Shown here: piece by piece, positions 53,398 through 61,802 of the stretch
How positions within the stretch are numbered: the first letter of the stretch is position 1
Layout of the letters: every line of letters begins with the position of its first letter
NCBI RefSeq assembly: GCF_036345155.1
Contig: NZ_CP107772.1
Coordinates: forward strand, 5,022,001 to 5,086,000
Length of the DNA stretch: 64,000 nucleotides
Source: Streptomyces sp. NBC_00582
GTDB taxonomy: Bacteria > Actinomycetota > Actinomycetes > Streptomycetales > Streptomycetaceae
Reading direction: 5' to 3'
Program-made: the position numbers and the translations under genes
Notes under the pieces: generated by a model
What the model saw: the letters and a program-made list of their open reading frames with translations, nothing else
What the model was told of the DNA's origin: nothing
Databases searched by the model: none

Positions 53398-53555
53398 TCC
53401 CGAGACCGCTGTACAGCCAACCGCCAACAACCGTCGATGGCCGACCGGGGCATCGAGTCCGGGGGCCGGCTCGTCCCCGGTGTCGGATGGTTCCACGTGG
53501 TGCCATCCGGTGCCATTGGTCGACGTACGGCTGCGCGGGGTGGACCCCACCAGCC

Positions 53556-53809
53556 ATGGACATGACCGCCGGCATCATCGCCCGCTTCCGCACGATGGCG
53601 TCCCTCGCGGATCGGTTTCACGCGATGCCGAGCTGGTTCCAGCCGGTCGCCGAGTACCAGCCGTTCACCCGGCCATCGAGCCCCCGCGCGGCCTGCTGCT
53701 CGGCACGCACATCGGCCACAACGGGCGGATCGCCGTCGCCTGGTGCGCGGGCCTCGCGGTGCTCGGGTACGTCTGGTCGACCGCGAGGTTCCACCGCGAC
53801 CTGACGTGA
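53556..53809 (+). pseudogene. remnant of an ABC-2 (DrrB-like) permease
   Basis: Three pieces of a drug-exporter permease are still legible. MDMTAGIIARFRTM matches the DLTxGIIDRFRS cytoplasmic stretch; directly after, FHAMPSWFQPVAEYQPFT matches the late extracellular loop, so the middle of the gene is deleted. Then a shift to another frame gives PAIEPPRGLLLGTHIGHNG and AVAWCAGLAVLGYVW, the usual last membrane helix, with the end RFHRDLT. One missing C in ACCC near 53670 explains the shift. No matching ATPase gene is nearby. Confidence 0.7.
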
Positions 53810-53885
53810 GTGACGCGGAAACCGAGGGCCTGGTGCGTGCGTCGCGCCAGGCCCTACGGCCGGTTCCGGCTCCCCCTGGACGCTG

Positions 53886-54983
53886 TCAGCGGGGAGCCGT
53901 GTCCGGTTCGTCCGTCGCCGAGGGGTGGATGTGTCTGCCCCGGTCGTCGCCCCGGAGGAAGGGGGTGAACCAGTCGCCGAAGGGGACGGGCGAGGTTTCC
54001 AGGGATGTCTCGTCGTAGAGGCGGTCGTGGGCCGTGTCCTCGTACAGGTGGTCGGCCAGCGCGTCCAGGGCGGCCGAGACGTCGTCGTCGAGGAGGTCGT
54101 GCAGTTCCAGGATCATGGTGGTCTGGCCGAGGAGGAGGCGCAGGGCGAGTTCCTCGGCCACACAGCTCAGCCGCTGGAAGCTGCCGTCGGTGAAGCGGGT
54201 GGTCAGGGCTATGACGGTGACCAGGAAGCGGCGGGCGAAGTGGGCGTCGTACTCCAGGGCGTAGCGGTCCGGGAGGCGCTCCAGGTGCCACAGGGGACCT
54301 TCGCACTCCGCGACGGTGGCGTCCTCCTGGGTCAGCACCTGGAGGTCCTCGAACAGCTCGTCCACCAGGACGTCCGTCGCGTGGACGAGGGCGCCGGCGG
54401 CGAGTCTGGCGCTCTCGGCGGGAACGGCGTGGCCGTCCTCGTCCTCGAAGACGCCGAACATGGCCGGGGCGAGGGCGAGCAGGTCGTCCGCGAGCTCCAG
54501 CATCCGGCTGCGTACGGTCGCGGCTCGGCCCTCGGCGTCGTGGCCCGCGCCGGTGACGTCGTCCGTCGGGCCCTCGGAGTGGCGGGCCTTGCGCGCGACG
54601 GGGTCGTCGGGCGGTGCGTCGGGGCCGTCGGCGGCCTCCAGGCTCGCCATGGCGAGGTCCTGGTGGAGTTCGACCTCGCAGCGCTCGATCTCCCAGTCGG
54701 CCAGCAGCTCGGTGCGCTCCAGGAGTTCGTCGACGAGCACCCGTACCGAGTCCTCGGCGAACTCGAGGGCGGGAGCGTCGACGACGACCTTCAGAAGGGC
54801 TCCGCCGGGGTGGACGGCCACGATGGTGTCGAGGACGTCCACTTCCAGACCGTCGGGCCCTTCGACGGCCCGCACGGAGTCGAATCCGTCCTCGATGAGC
54901 GCCACCGCGCCGGCGCGCTGCAGGGGGTCCATCTCCGGAGTGCCCTCCGGGATGCAGGTCTCCACGGTCACTACGTACGTCAC
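53886..54983 (-). CDS. conserved hypothetical acidic protein
   Basis: 365 residues from the GTG at 54983 (VTYVVTVETCIPEG). Strongly acidic. The N-terminal 150 residues alternate strands and helices (GLEVDVLDTIVAVHPGGALL, SVRVLVDELLERTELLADW). The C-terminal 200 are helical with HLERLPDRYALEYDAHFARR, LSCVAEELALRLLLG and FGDWFTPFLRGDDRG. The last motif, with ELHDLLDDDV before it, looks conserved, but I know no function. No membrane segments. AAGGCTCGG lies upstream. It is the first gene after the accessory region and is divergent from the sugar ABC operon. Confidence 0.78.
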   Translation of the reverse strand: MTYVVTVETCIPEGTPEMDPLQRAGAVALIEDGFDSVRAVEGPDGLEVDVLDTIVAVHPGGALLKVVVDAPALEFAEDSVRVLVDELLERTELLADWEIERCEVELHQDLAMASLEAADGPDAPPDDPVARKARHSEGPTDDVTGAGHDAEGRAATVRSRMLELADDLLALAPAMFGVFEDEDGHAVPAESARLAAGALVHATDVLVDELFEDLQVLTQEDATVAECEGPLWHLERLPDRYALEYDAHFARRFLVTVIALTTRFTDGSFQRLSCVAEELALRLLLGQTTMILELHDLLDDDVSAALDALADHLYEDTAHDRLYDETSLETSPVPFGDWFTPFLRGDDRGRHIHPSATDEPDTAPR

Positions 54984-55133
54984 GCGTCCGAGCCTTACAG
55001 CAGGAGCCGCCCGGCGCGAGGGTCCGGACGCATCCACGCGGTTAATTCGATCTGTCCGCGCCGGGTGTCCCCCGGGGCTCGCACCCCGGGGCGCGTTCGG
55101 CGGGCTCGGCGAGGAGGCGGCGCAGGGCTGCGG

Positions 55134-55169
55134 GTGACCCGTGTGACCTGTGTGACCCGTGTGCCCCGT
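55134..55169. repeat. 9-bp direct repeats (GTGACCCGT x4)
   Basis: GTGACCCGT, GTGACCTGT, GTGACCCGT and GTGCCCCGT are contiguous. They lie 150 bases upstream of the minus-strand hypothetical gene and 230 upstream of the ABC operon, in the divergent gap 54984-55396. Two copies of CCCCGGGG (55070 and 55084) lie nearby. Confidence 0.6.
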
Positions 55170-55313
55170 GCCGCCGGGGGCCGCGCACACGCCCCTTCCG
55201 TCTCGCCGCCTCCCCCGACGGCGGCTGACGGACGGTTCCCCGCCCCCGCCCGTTCAGTTGAACGCGAAACCGGCACCTTGGCTACGCTGGGCATCATGCA
55301 CCCATTACGGGCA

Positions 55314-55341
55314 ATGCACGCATAAAGGACGATACGTGCAT
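55314..55341. promoter_or_regulatory. ATGCACG-N14-CGTGCAT operator-like site
   Basis: A perfect 7-bp inverted repeat with a 14-base spacer in an AT-rich stretch 55 bases before the substrate-binding protein gene. A further half-site ATGCAC lies at 55296, 18 bases upstream. The position suits sugar-responsive control of the ABC operon. Confidence 0.5.
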
Positions 55342-55396
55342 CAATAGTGATAGACGTGATTCCGGGCAGCGGTCCAAGAGGCCGGGGTGGAGGCTG

Positions 55397-56479
55397 ATGG
55401 GGCGTGGGTCGTTGGCCGTCGCCGTCGTCGCCGCCCTGAGCCTCGTCGGGGCGTGCGGCGGGGGCGGGGGCGGTGACGGGAGCGGCAAGGACGGCGACCT
55501 CACCGTCGGCCTCCTGCTCCCGGGCGGCGGCGCCTCGCGGTTCGGGCAGTTCGACCGGCCCCTGATCGAGAAGAAGCTCAAGGAGCTGTGTCCGTCCTGC
55601 CCGGCGGTCTCGGTCGCCGCCACGCCCGATCCGGCGGTCCAGCGGCAGCAGCTCGAGGCCATGATCACCCGGGGTGTGGACGTCCTGATCGTGGCCGCCG
55701 TCGACCCCAAGCTGCTGCGGCCGTCGGTCGTGGCGGCGGACCGGGCCGGCATCCCGGTGGTCGCCTACGACCGGCTCGCGCAGGGTCCGATCTCGGGGTA
55801 CGTCACCTTCGACGGCGCCGAGGTCGGCCGGCTCCAGGGCGAGGGGCTGCTGAAGGCGATGGGCGCGAAGGCGGACGGCGGGCAGATCGTCATGATGAAC
55901 GGCGCCACGACCGACCCGAACGCCGACTGGTTCAAACAGGGCTCCCTCTCCGTCCTCCAGGGCAAGGTGAAGATCGGAAAGTCGTACGACACGGTCGGCT
56001 GGCGTCCGGAGAACGCCTTCGTCAACATGCGCGGCGCCATCGCCGCCCTGGGCGCGAACAGGATCGACGGCGTCCTGGCCGCCAACGACAGCCTCGCCGG
56101 CGCCGTGATCTCCGCCCTCAACGCCACCGAGGTCAGGCCGCTGCCACCGGTCACCGGACAGGACGCCGACCTCCTGGCCGTACGGCGCATCGTCAAGGGC
56201 GACCAGTACATGACCGTGTACAAGCCCTACAAGTCCGCGGCCGACGCCGCCGTCGAGATGGCGGTCGCCCTGGGGCGCGGTGAGCCGGTCGAGTCGATCG
56301 CCACCTCCACCGTGGACAACGCCACCACGAAGGACATCCCGGCGACCCTCCTGCCCTCCGTGTCGGTGACCGTCGGCACCATCAAGGACACTCTGATAAA
56401 GGATGGTTTGTACACCATCGATCAGATCTGCACCCCTGAGCTCCGGGCCGCGTGTGCCAAGGCGGGGATCACCGGATGA
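55397..56479 (+). CDS. sugar ABC transporter substrate-binding lipoprotein
   Basis: 360 residues. Lipoprotein signal GSLAVAVVAALSLVGACGG with lipobox VGAC. Periplasmic-binding-protein type 1 fold like XylF/FrcB: LTVGLLLPGGGASRFGQFD, the RGVDVLIVAAVDPKLL strand, GIPVVAYDRL, GYVTFDGAEVGRLQGEGLL, and VLAANDSLAGAVISAL. The pattern fits pentose or fructose binding, with the exact sugar undetermined. GGTGGAGG precedes the ATG. It is the first of three genes; a 21-base gap follows before the ATPase gene. Confidence 0.9.
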   Translation: MGRGSLAVAVVAALSLVGACGGGGGGDGSGKDGDLTVGLLLPGGGASRFGQFDRPLIEKKLKELCPSCPAVSVAATPDPAVQRQQLEAMITRGVDVLIVAAVDPKLLRPSVVAADRAGIPVVAYDRLAQGPISGYVTFDGAEVGRLQGEGLLKAMGAKADGGQIVMMNGATTDPNADWFKQGSLSVLQGKVKIGKSYDTVGWRPENAFVNMRGAIAALGANRIDGVLAANDSLAGAVISALNATEVRPLPPVTGQDADLLAVRRIVKGDQYMTVYKPYKSAADAAVEMAVALGRGEPVESIATSTVDNATTKDIPATLLPSVSVTVGTIKDTLIKDGLYTIDQICTPELRAACAKAGITG

Positions 56480-56500
56480 ACCCGGGGAAGGAGGTGAGCA

Positions 56501-57280
56501 GTGCCGGTACAGCCCCTGCTGGCCTTGCGCGGTGTCTCCAAGCGGTTCGCCGCCGTCCAGGCGCTGGTGGACGTCGAGCTGGAGATCGGGGCCGGGGAGG
56601 TGGTCGCCCTGATGGGCGACAACGCCGCCGGGAAGTCCACCCTGGTGAAAGTGATCTCGGGGGCGGGTCCCGCCGACAAGGGCGTCATCGAGTGGCAGGG
56701 CAGCGCCATCTCCATCAAACGCCCCCAGGACGCCCGGCTGCTGGGGATCGCGACCGTCTACCAGGACCTCGCGATGTGCGACAACCTGGACGTCGTCGGC
56801 AATCTCTTCCTCGGCCGGGAGATCCACCGGCTCGGCATCCTCGACGAGGTCGAGATGGAGCGCCGCACCCGCGATCTGCTGCACACCCTCTCCATCCGCA
56901 TCCCCGACGTCCGGGTGCCGGTCGCCGCGCTCTCCGGCGGTCAGCGGCAGGTCGTCGCGATCACCCGTTCGCTCCTCGGCGCACCCCGGCTGCTCCTGCT
57001 CGACGAGCCCACCGCCTCCCTGGGCGTCGAGCAGACCGGCCAGCTCCTCGACCTCATAGAGGAGCTGCGCGACCGGGGCCTCGGGGTGCTGCTGATCAGC
57101 CACAACATGGGTGACATCAAGGCCGTCGCCGACCGGGTCGCCGTCCTGCGCCTCGGACGCAACAACGGCGTCTTCGACGTGAACACCTCCTCCCAGGAGC
57201 AGATCATCTCCTCCATCACCGGCGCGGCCGACAACGCCTCCGCCCACCGCCCGACCCACCCCGAGGAGACCTGGCCGTGA
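56501..57280 (+). CDS. sugar ABC transporter ATP-binding protein, single domain
   Basis: 259 residues. Walker A MGDNAAGKST near residue 42, Q-loop TVYQDLAMCDNL, signature ALSGGQRQ near 148, Walker B LLLLDEPTASLG near 167, and H-loop LLISHNM, all intact. One nucleotide domain only, like FrcA, and unlike the two-domain XylG, RbsA and AraG. It must therefore act as a homodimer with the permease. The GTG start has the near-perfect AAGGAGGTGA. Its stop overlaps the permease start. Confidence 0.92.
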   Translation: MPVQPLLALRGVSKRFAAVQALVDVELEIGAGEVVALMGDNAAGKSTLVKVISGAGPADKGVIEWQGSAISIKRPQDARLLGIATVYQDLAMCDNLDVVGNLFLGREIHRLGILDEVEMERRTRDLLHTLSIRIPDVRVPVAALSGGQRQVVAITRSLLGAPRLLLLDEPTASLGVEQTGQLLDLIEELRDRGLGVLLISHNMGDIKAVADRVAVLRLGRNNGVFDVNTSSQEQIISSITGAADNASAHRPTHPEETWP

Positions 57281-58533
57281 GGGAGCCCACCCCGGAAGGC
57301 GGCACCGACGCGAAGGGCGGCACCCCGGACGGCCACGGCCGGTACGCCGCCCAGCTCACGGCGTACGCCCAGGCCGTCCGGCACCGACTGCGCGAGCGCG
57401 ACCTCGGCCCCGCCCCCGTCCTCCTCGCCCTCGCGCTGACCTGGATCGTCTTCCAGGCGCTCAACCCCAACTTCCTCTCGCCGCGCAACCTCTCCCTCCT
57501 CAGCGTGGACATCGTCGGGACCGGCATGGTCGCCGTCGGTATCGTCTTCGTGCTGCTGATCGGCGAGATCGATCTGTCGGTGGGCTCGCTCGCGGGCCTC
57601 GCCGGAGCCGTGTTCGCGTCGCTGAACGTGAACCTCGGGATGCCCGAGTGGCTCGCCGTGATCATCGCGGTGGTCTGCGGTACGGCAGCCGGGGCCCTGC
57701 ACGGCTTCTCCTTCGCCAGGATCGGCGTACCGGCGTTCGTCGTCACCCTCGCGGGTCTGCTGGCCTGGAACGGGCTGATGCTCGACCTGCTGGGCACGGA
57801 GACCTCCATCAGCTTCAGCGACGAGGGCCTGGTCGCCCAGCTCACCAGCCGCTACTTCGGCGCCGCCGCCGTCGGCTACGGCCTGGCCGGGCTCGCCACG
57901 GCCGGGTACCTCGGCTTCTGCCTCCATGACCGCAGACGCCGCGCCGCCGCCGGGATGCCGAACCGGCCGGTGGCCGACACCGGGATCCGTACGGCCCTGC
58001 TCGCGGCGGCCCTGTTCACCTCCGTCCATGTCCTGAACCAGTTCGAGGGGCTGCCGCTGGCGCTGGTGATCTTCCTCGCGGTGGTCGTCGTCTCGGACCT
58101 CTTCCTGCGCCGCACCCCGTACGGCCGGCAGATCCTCGCGCTCGGCGGCGGGGTGGAGGCGGCGCGGCGGGCCGGGGTCGACGTGACGTGGGTGCGGATC
58201 GCGGTGTTCATGGTGTCGGGGACCCTGGCGGCGGTCGGGGGGCTGTTCGTCGCGTCGCGGCTCACCTCGGCGAGCCAGGTCCCGGGCTCGGGGATGCTGC
58301 TGATCAACGCCATCGCCGCCGCCGTCATCGGCGGTACGAGCCTGTTCGGCGGCCGTGGGTCGACCTGGTCGGCGTTGCTCGGGGTGCTGATCATCCAGTC
58401 GATCGCCTCGGGCATGGCGCTGCTGGGGGTGGGCTCGCCGGTCCAGTTCATGATCACCGGTGGGGTGCTGTACACGGCGGTGGTGCTGGACTCCCTGACC
58501 CGCCGCTCGGCGCGGACCCACGGGAGAGCGTGA
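57277..58533 (+). CDS. sugar ABC transporter permease
   Basis: 418 residues, BPD_transp_2 family (XylH/FrcC/RbsC). After a polar N-terminus of about 45 residues come about ten membrane helices. Family landmarks: LIGEIDLSVGSLAGLAGAVF near residue 90, GVPAFVVTLAGLLAWNG, and the coupling region TPYGRQILALGGGVEAARRAGVDV near 285. Then GSGMLLINAIAAAVIGGTSLFGG follows. The large loop with FSDEGLVAQLTSRYFG is a normal feature. GTG start in a GTGA overlap with the ATPase. No catabolic genes follow, so the substrate cannot be named from context. Confidence 0.92.
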   Translation: MREPTPEGGTDAKGGTPDGHGRYAAQLTAYAQAVRHRLRERDLGPAPVLLALALTWIVFQALNPNFLSPRNLSLLSVDIVGTGMVAVGIVFVLLIGEIDLSVGSLAGLAGAVFASLNVNLGMPEWLAVIIAVVCGTAAGALHGFSFARIGVPAFVVTLAGLLAWNGLMLDLLGTETSISFSDEGLVAQLTSRYFGAAAVGYGLAGLATAGYLGFCLHDRRRRAAAGMPNRPVADTGIRTALLAAALFTSVHVLNQFEGLPLALVIFLAVVVVSDLFLRRTPYGRQILALGGGVEAARRAGVDVTWVRIAVFMVSGTLAAVGGLFVASRLTSASQVPGSGMLLINAIAAAVIGGTSLFGGRGSTWSALLGVLIIQSIASGMALLGVGSPVQFMITGGVLYTAVVLDSLTRRSARTHGRA

Positions 58534-58643
58534 GGGCACGGAAAGCGTGTAGGCGGACCCGCGCGAGGCCACACACCTCTACACTGCTGTAGAAGCAAGC
58601 GTCCGCTGCATCAGCACACGCACGTGAAGGAGTGAACGCCACG

Positions 58644-59582
58644 ATGGTGTTCAAACGACTGCTCGGCTCGCTCGGTGTGGGTGGTCCCACGGTCGACACG
58701 GTCCTCGATCCCGCGCCGGTCCGGCCCGGCGGGACGCTCACCGGGCAGGTCCATCTCCAGGGCGGCACCGCCGACCACGACATCGAGCACCTCACCCTGG
58801 AGCTGGTGGCCCGGGTCGAGGCGGAGCACGGGGACGGGGAGAGCGAGGGGGCCGTCGCCTTCGAGCGGGTCACGGTCGCCGGCGGCTTCCGGCTCGGCGC
58901 CGGCGAACGGCGCGGTGTGCCCTTCGGGGTGACCCTGCCGTGGGAGACGCCGGTCACCGAGCTGTACGGGCAGGCCCTCGGCATCGTCCTCGGGGTGCGC
59001 ACCGAGCTGTCGGTGGCCGGCTCCCGCGACAAGGGCGACCTCGACCCGCTCACCGTCGCCCCCCTGGCGGCCCAGGAGCACATCCTGGAGGCGCTCGGGC
59101 AGCTCGGCTTCGGCTTCCGGTCGGCGGACCTGGAGTACGGCCGGATCGGCGGCACCGGCCAGCAGCTCCCCTTCTACCAGGAGATCGAGCTGACCCCGGC
59201 CCCGCAGTACGCCCAGCAGATCAACGAGGTCGAGCTGACCTTCCTCGCGCACCCCGGTGGCCTGGAGGTCGTCCTGGAGGCCGACAAGCGGGGCGGATTC
59301 CTCGCCGAGGGCCAGGACGTGCTCACCCGCTTCACCGTCGGGCATCACGACGTACGGGACTGGAACACGGAAGTCGACGGCTGGATCCGGCAGTTGGCCG
59401 AGCACCGGGCGTCGTACAGCTCGCCGTACACCGAGGAGCACCGCTCCTCCGGTCCCGGCCTCGGGACGGCCGTCGCGGCGGGCGCCGCCGGGCTCGCCGT
59501 CGGTGTGGTCGGCGGCCTGGTGGCGGCCGAGGTCGTCGACGAGGTGGGGGACTTCTTCGAAGGGGACGAAGAAGAGGGCTGA
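58644..59582 (+). CDS. Spo0M-like sporulation-control protein
   Basis: 312 residues. Begins MVFKRLLGSLGVGGPTVDT, and has the arrestin-like double beta-sandwich of Spo0M: GGTLTGQVHLQGGTADHDIE near residue 35, FRLGAGERRGVPFGVTLPWETP near 90, and EVELTFLAHPGGLEVVLEADKR near 195. The C-terminal 60 residues have a hydrophobic Gly/Ala/Val run (AAGAAGLAVGVVGGLVAAEVV) and an acidic end, a streptomycete addition not found in Bacillus Spo0M. ATG at 58644 has AAGGAG about 11 bases upstream. Spo0M affects sporulation in Bacillus by an unclear route. Confidence 0.85.
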   Translation: MVFKRLLGSLGVGGPTVDTVLDPAPVRPGGTLTGQVHLQGGTADHDIEHLTLELVARVEAEHGDGESEGAVAFERVTVAGGFRLGAGERRGVPFGVTLPWETPVTELYGQALGIVLGVRTELSVAGSRDKGDLDPLTVAPLAAQEHILEALGQLGFGFRSADLEYGRIGGTGQQLPFYQEIELTPAPQYAQQINEVELTFLAHPGGLEVVLEADKRGGFLAEGQDVLTRFTVGHHDVRDWNTEVDGWIRQLAEHRASYSSPYTEEHRSSGPGLGTAVAAGAAGLAVGVVGGLVAAEVVDEVGDFFEGDEEEG

Positions 59583-59591
59583 CCCGGCCCG

Positions 59592-59981
59592 CTACAGGGC
59601 CTCGCGGTGCGTGAGCGCCGCCTCCAGGCGGTCGTTGCAGCGGGCGCCGGCGCCGGCGAGGGTGTCCGGCCGCTCCTGGTGGGCCCGCAGGGCGGCGCTC
59701 ATCAGGGTCTTCAGCAGGCTCACGTCCGACTCGCACTCCAGGCGTACGGTCACCCAGTGCGAGCCGGGCACCAGCCGGATCGCGGTCGAGCGCCGCAGGT
59801 CACGCTCGTAGCGGCGGATCGCGCGGGCCGTGAGGAGCAGGTCGACGCTGCGGTCGGAGTGGAAGTGGGCGATCTCGCCGCCGGCCGTGCCGAGCGCCCG
59901 GCCGGTGCCGCAACTGGACGGGACCTCCGTGAGGTCGGGCCAACTCACCAGCTCCGCCAGGGCATGCCAGGCCGTCGTCAT
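59592..59981 (-). CDS. DUF5519 (luciferase-domain-like) small protein
   Basis: 129 residues. GGEIAHFHSDRSVDLLLTARAI and GSHWVTVRLECESDVSLLKTLM match the family annotated as luciferase-like DUF5519, which despite the name is not known to bind flavin. The HxH-D pattern (AHFHSDRS) and the Trp-Val-Thr strand are conserved. Helices at both ends complete a compact alpha/beta domain. It ends 9 bases from the Spo0M stop on the opposite strand. Start uncertain for lack of a ribosome-binding site. Confidence 0.75.
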   Translation of the reverse strand: MTTAWHALAELVSWPDLTEVPSSCGTGRALGTAGGEIAHFHSDRSVDLLLTARAIRRYERDLRRSTAIRLVPGSHWVTVRLECESDVSLLKTLMSAALRAHQERPDTLAGAGARCNDRLEAALTHREAL

Positions 59982-59988
59982 ACGCCCA

Positions 59989-60633
59989 TCATGGGGCGCT
60001 CACCGCACGGACACCAGGGTTTGAGGGAGACGTAACCGCGGCGTAGCGCCGGGCGCGCGCGTCCACGTACACGCCGAGGGTGAGCGCCATGGCCGGCAGG
60101 GTGCGACGCAGCAGTACGCCGAGGGTCACGCCCAGGACGAACGCGAAGGCGGCACTGCCGACCGGGACGATCCCGCGGGCGGCGAAGACCAGGGGATGGA
60201 GCCGGGGGAAGAACGGCTCGACGCCCTCGCTGCCGCCCGTCGCCGCGGCCCGGTCGATCGGCCCCGACCACCAGGTCAGCGCGAGGGAGCCGAGCCCGGC
60301 GACGGTCACGGCGGCGAGCGCGGTGAGGGAGAGCCGGGTGAGGAGCCGGCGGGTGCGGGTGACGGACTGGTTCCAGGCCAGGCGGTGGGTGCCGGTCTCC
60401 AGTTCGCGGGCGATCAGCGGGGCGCCCCAGAACATGCCGATCAGGGCGGGCAGGACGAGGACGAGGACCAGTCCGCCGTAGTACAGCGCCTGCTCGGTGG
60501 TCGTGGTCCGGGCGACGAGTCCCGCGGGGTCGCCGAGACCGGCCAGGTGGGGGCCGGTGGCCGCGAGGACGGCGGCAAGTACGGCGAGACAGGCGCCCCA
60601 GGTTCTGAGGAACAAAGGGGTTGAGCGGACCAA
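59989..60633 (-). pseudogene. truncated ABC-2-type permease
   Basis: About 214 residues from a TTG at 60633. Membrane segments: ACLAVLAAVLAATGPHLAGL, YYGGLVLVLVLPALIGMFWG, LTALAAVTVAGLGSLALTWW and AAFAFVLGVTLGVLLRR. The loop GAPLIARELETGTHRLAWNQSVTRTRRL is the hallmark of actinobacterial ABC-2 transporter permeases, which usually exceed 280 residues. Here the protein stops soon after MALTLGVYVDARARRYA with a polar tail, so the last membrane helices are missing; a deletion or frameshift near 60060 is likely. The N-terminus also lacks its normal start. No ATPase gene is adjacent. Confidence 0.6.
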
Positions 60634-60706
60634 GGCGCTGATCTGAACGCCCGACGACCGCCCCCCGTACCCCTGAGGGACCGATCTCCACCCGCAGGGA
60701 GTCCCG

Positions 60707-61171
60707 ATGCGCCGTCCCGTCCGTCGTCTGCTCGGTGTTCCGGTGTGCGCCCTCACCGCGGCGCTGCTGCTCGCCGGATGCGGTGGCGGTTCCGGGGACG
60801 GGGACGAGGAGCGGACGGCGGCCTCCAAGAGCGCGGCGCCGAGCGCGCGACCGATGACGCTGGAGGCGCTGGGCAAGGCCGTCGACTGCACGACGGCACC
60901 GAAGGAGGCGGGCAAGACGCTCGACTTCCGGCAGGGCGTCTGCAAGTCGGCGGACGCCGAGTACGTACTGCTGACCTTCGACACCGCCGAGGGCCAGCGC
61001 GGCTGGCTCGACACGGCGCAGATGTACGGCGGCGTCTACCTCGTCGGCAACCGCTGGGTGCTGTCGGCCGACCCGCGCGCGGCGATGGAGAAGGCCCGCG
61101 CCGAACTCGGCGGCACCATCGAGGACGCCCGCGCGAACGGCCTGAACGGCGCGTCCCCCTCGGCTTCCTGA
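60707..61171 (+). CDS. small lipoprotein
   Basis: 154 residues. RRPVRRLLGVPVCALTAALL then lipobox LAGC, a Gly/Asp/Ser linker, and a compact domain with TLEALGKAVDCTTAPKE, GVCKSADAEYVLLTFDTAEG and the strand GGVYLVGNRWVLSAD. Two Cys (VDCTT and GVCKS) may form a disulfide. The C-terminus is helical. This looks like a solute- or lipid-binding lipoprotein but no family name comes to mind. CAGGGAG precedes the ATG. It is divergent from the broken permease. Confidence 0.8.
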   Translation: MRRPVRRLLGVPVCALTAALLLAGCGGGSGDGDEERTAASKSAAPSARPMTLEALGKAVDCTTAPKEAGKTLDFRQGVCKSADAEYVLLTFDTAEGQRGWLDTAQMYGGVYLVGNRWVLSADPRAAMEKARAELGGTIEDARANGLNGASPSAS

Positions 61172-61304
61172 CTCTGTCATCGGCGTGCCCCTACGTGCCC
61201 GAATGAATCAGTTTGAGTGAATAACTGGCAAATGCCGTAGGCCGGTTGCGGCCGCCCCTACTGTCCATCCAGTCGCCGCCATCACCGAGCAGAGGAGGCC
61301 GACT

Positions 61305-61802
61305 GTGGTTCAAGTACGGGTCAACGAAGGTGTGCTGTGGGTGGAAGGAGAGGCCTACCCGCTGCGCAACATCTCCCATGTCGGCCAACGGGTGCTGGAG
61401 GTCGACCGGCGCGCGGCCTGGAAGACGTTCATCCAGCGCAGCCTGATCTGGCTGTTCGTCGGCGGATTCCTCGCGTCCTTCGGCGTCGCCGCGATGCTGA
61501 TCTGGCTCGCGGTGCACGGCTTCCTGATCTGGCAGCTCGTCAAGGTCCTCAACCGGCCGACGCTGTACGGCCTCGTCCTCAACACCTCCGGCACCCAGCG
61601 CGACGCCGTGTGGTCCACGGAGCGGGACGAGATCACCTTCCTGGTCGGCGAGATCACCAAGGCGATCGGCCACCCGGACATCGCGCAGATCACCTACAAC
61701 GTGCAGCACGCCGTGCAGGGCGACATCATCAACCAGTACGGCGACCACAACGTCGGCAAGAACCAGCACAGCGGCTCCGGGAACATCGTGGGGTCGCGAT
61801 GA
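61305..61802 (+). CDS. DUF6232-like membrane protein with C-terminal Gly/Asn motif
   Basis: 165 residues from a GTG. N-terminal strands (VQVRVNEGVLWVEGEAYPLR), a hydrophobic hairpin at about 46-80 (RSLIWLFVGGFLASFGVAAM, then LIWLAVHGFLIWQLV), and a second strand domain (PTLYGLVLNTSGTQRDAVWS). This matches the layout of DUF6232. The C-terminus (139-163) is GDIINQYGDHNVGKNQHSGS followed by GNIVG, a Gly/Asn/Gln-rich motif that recurs at the N-terminus of the next protein. The motif is similar in style to bacterial amyloid-signalling sequences. The stop overlaps the next start as ATGA, so the two are made together. Confidence 0.8.
   Translation: MVQVRVNEGVLWVEGEAYPLRNISHVGQRVLEVDRRAAWKTFIQRSLIWLFVGGFLASFGVAAMLIWLAVHGFLIWQLVKVLNRPTLYGLVLNTSGTQRDAVWSTERDEITFLVGEITKAIGHPDIAQITYNVQHAVQGDIINQYGDHNVGKNQHSGSGNIVGSR

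Noticed and set aside
47551..53885. Complete integrative element inserted in tRNA-Pro
   Set aside because: No integrase, excisionase, replication gene or duplicated tRNA 3' end could be found; only the position and content suggest an accessory region.
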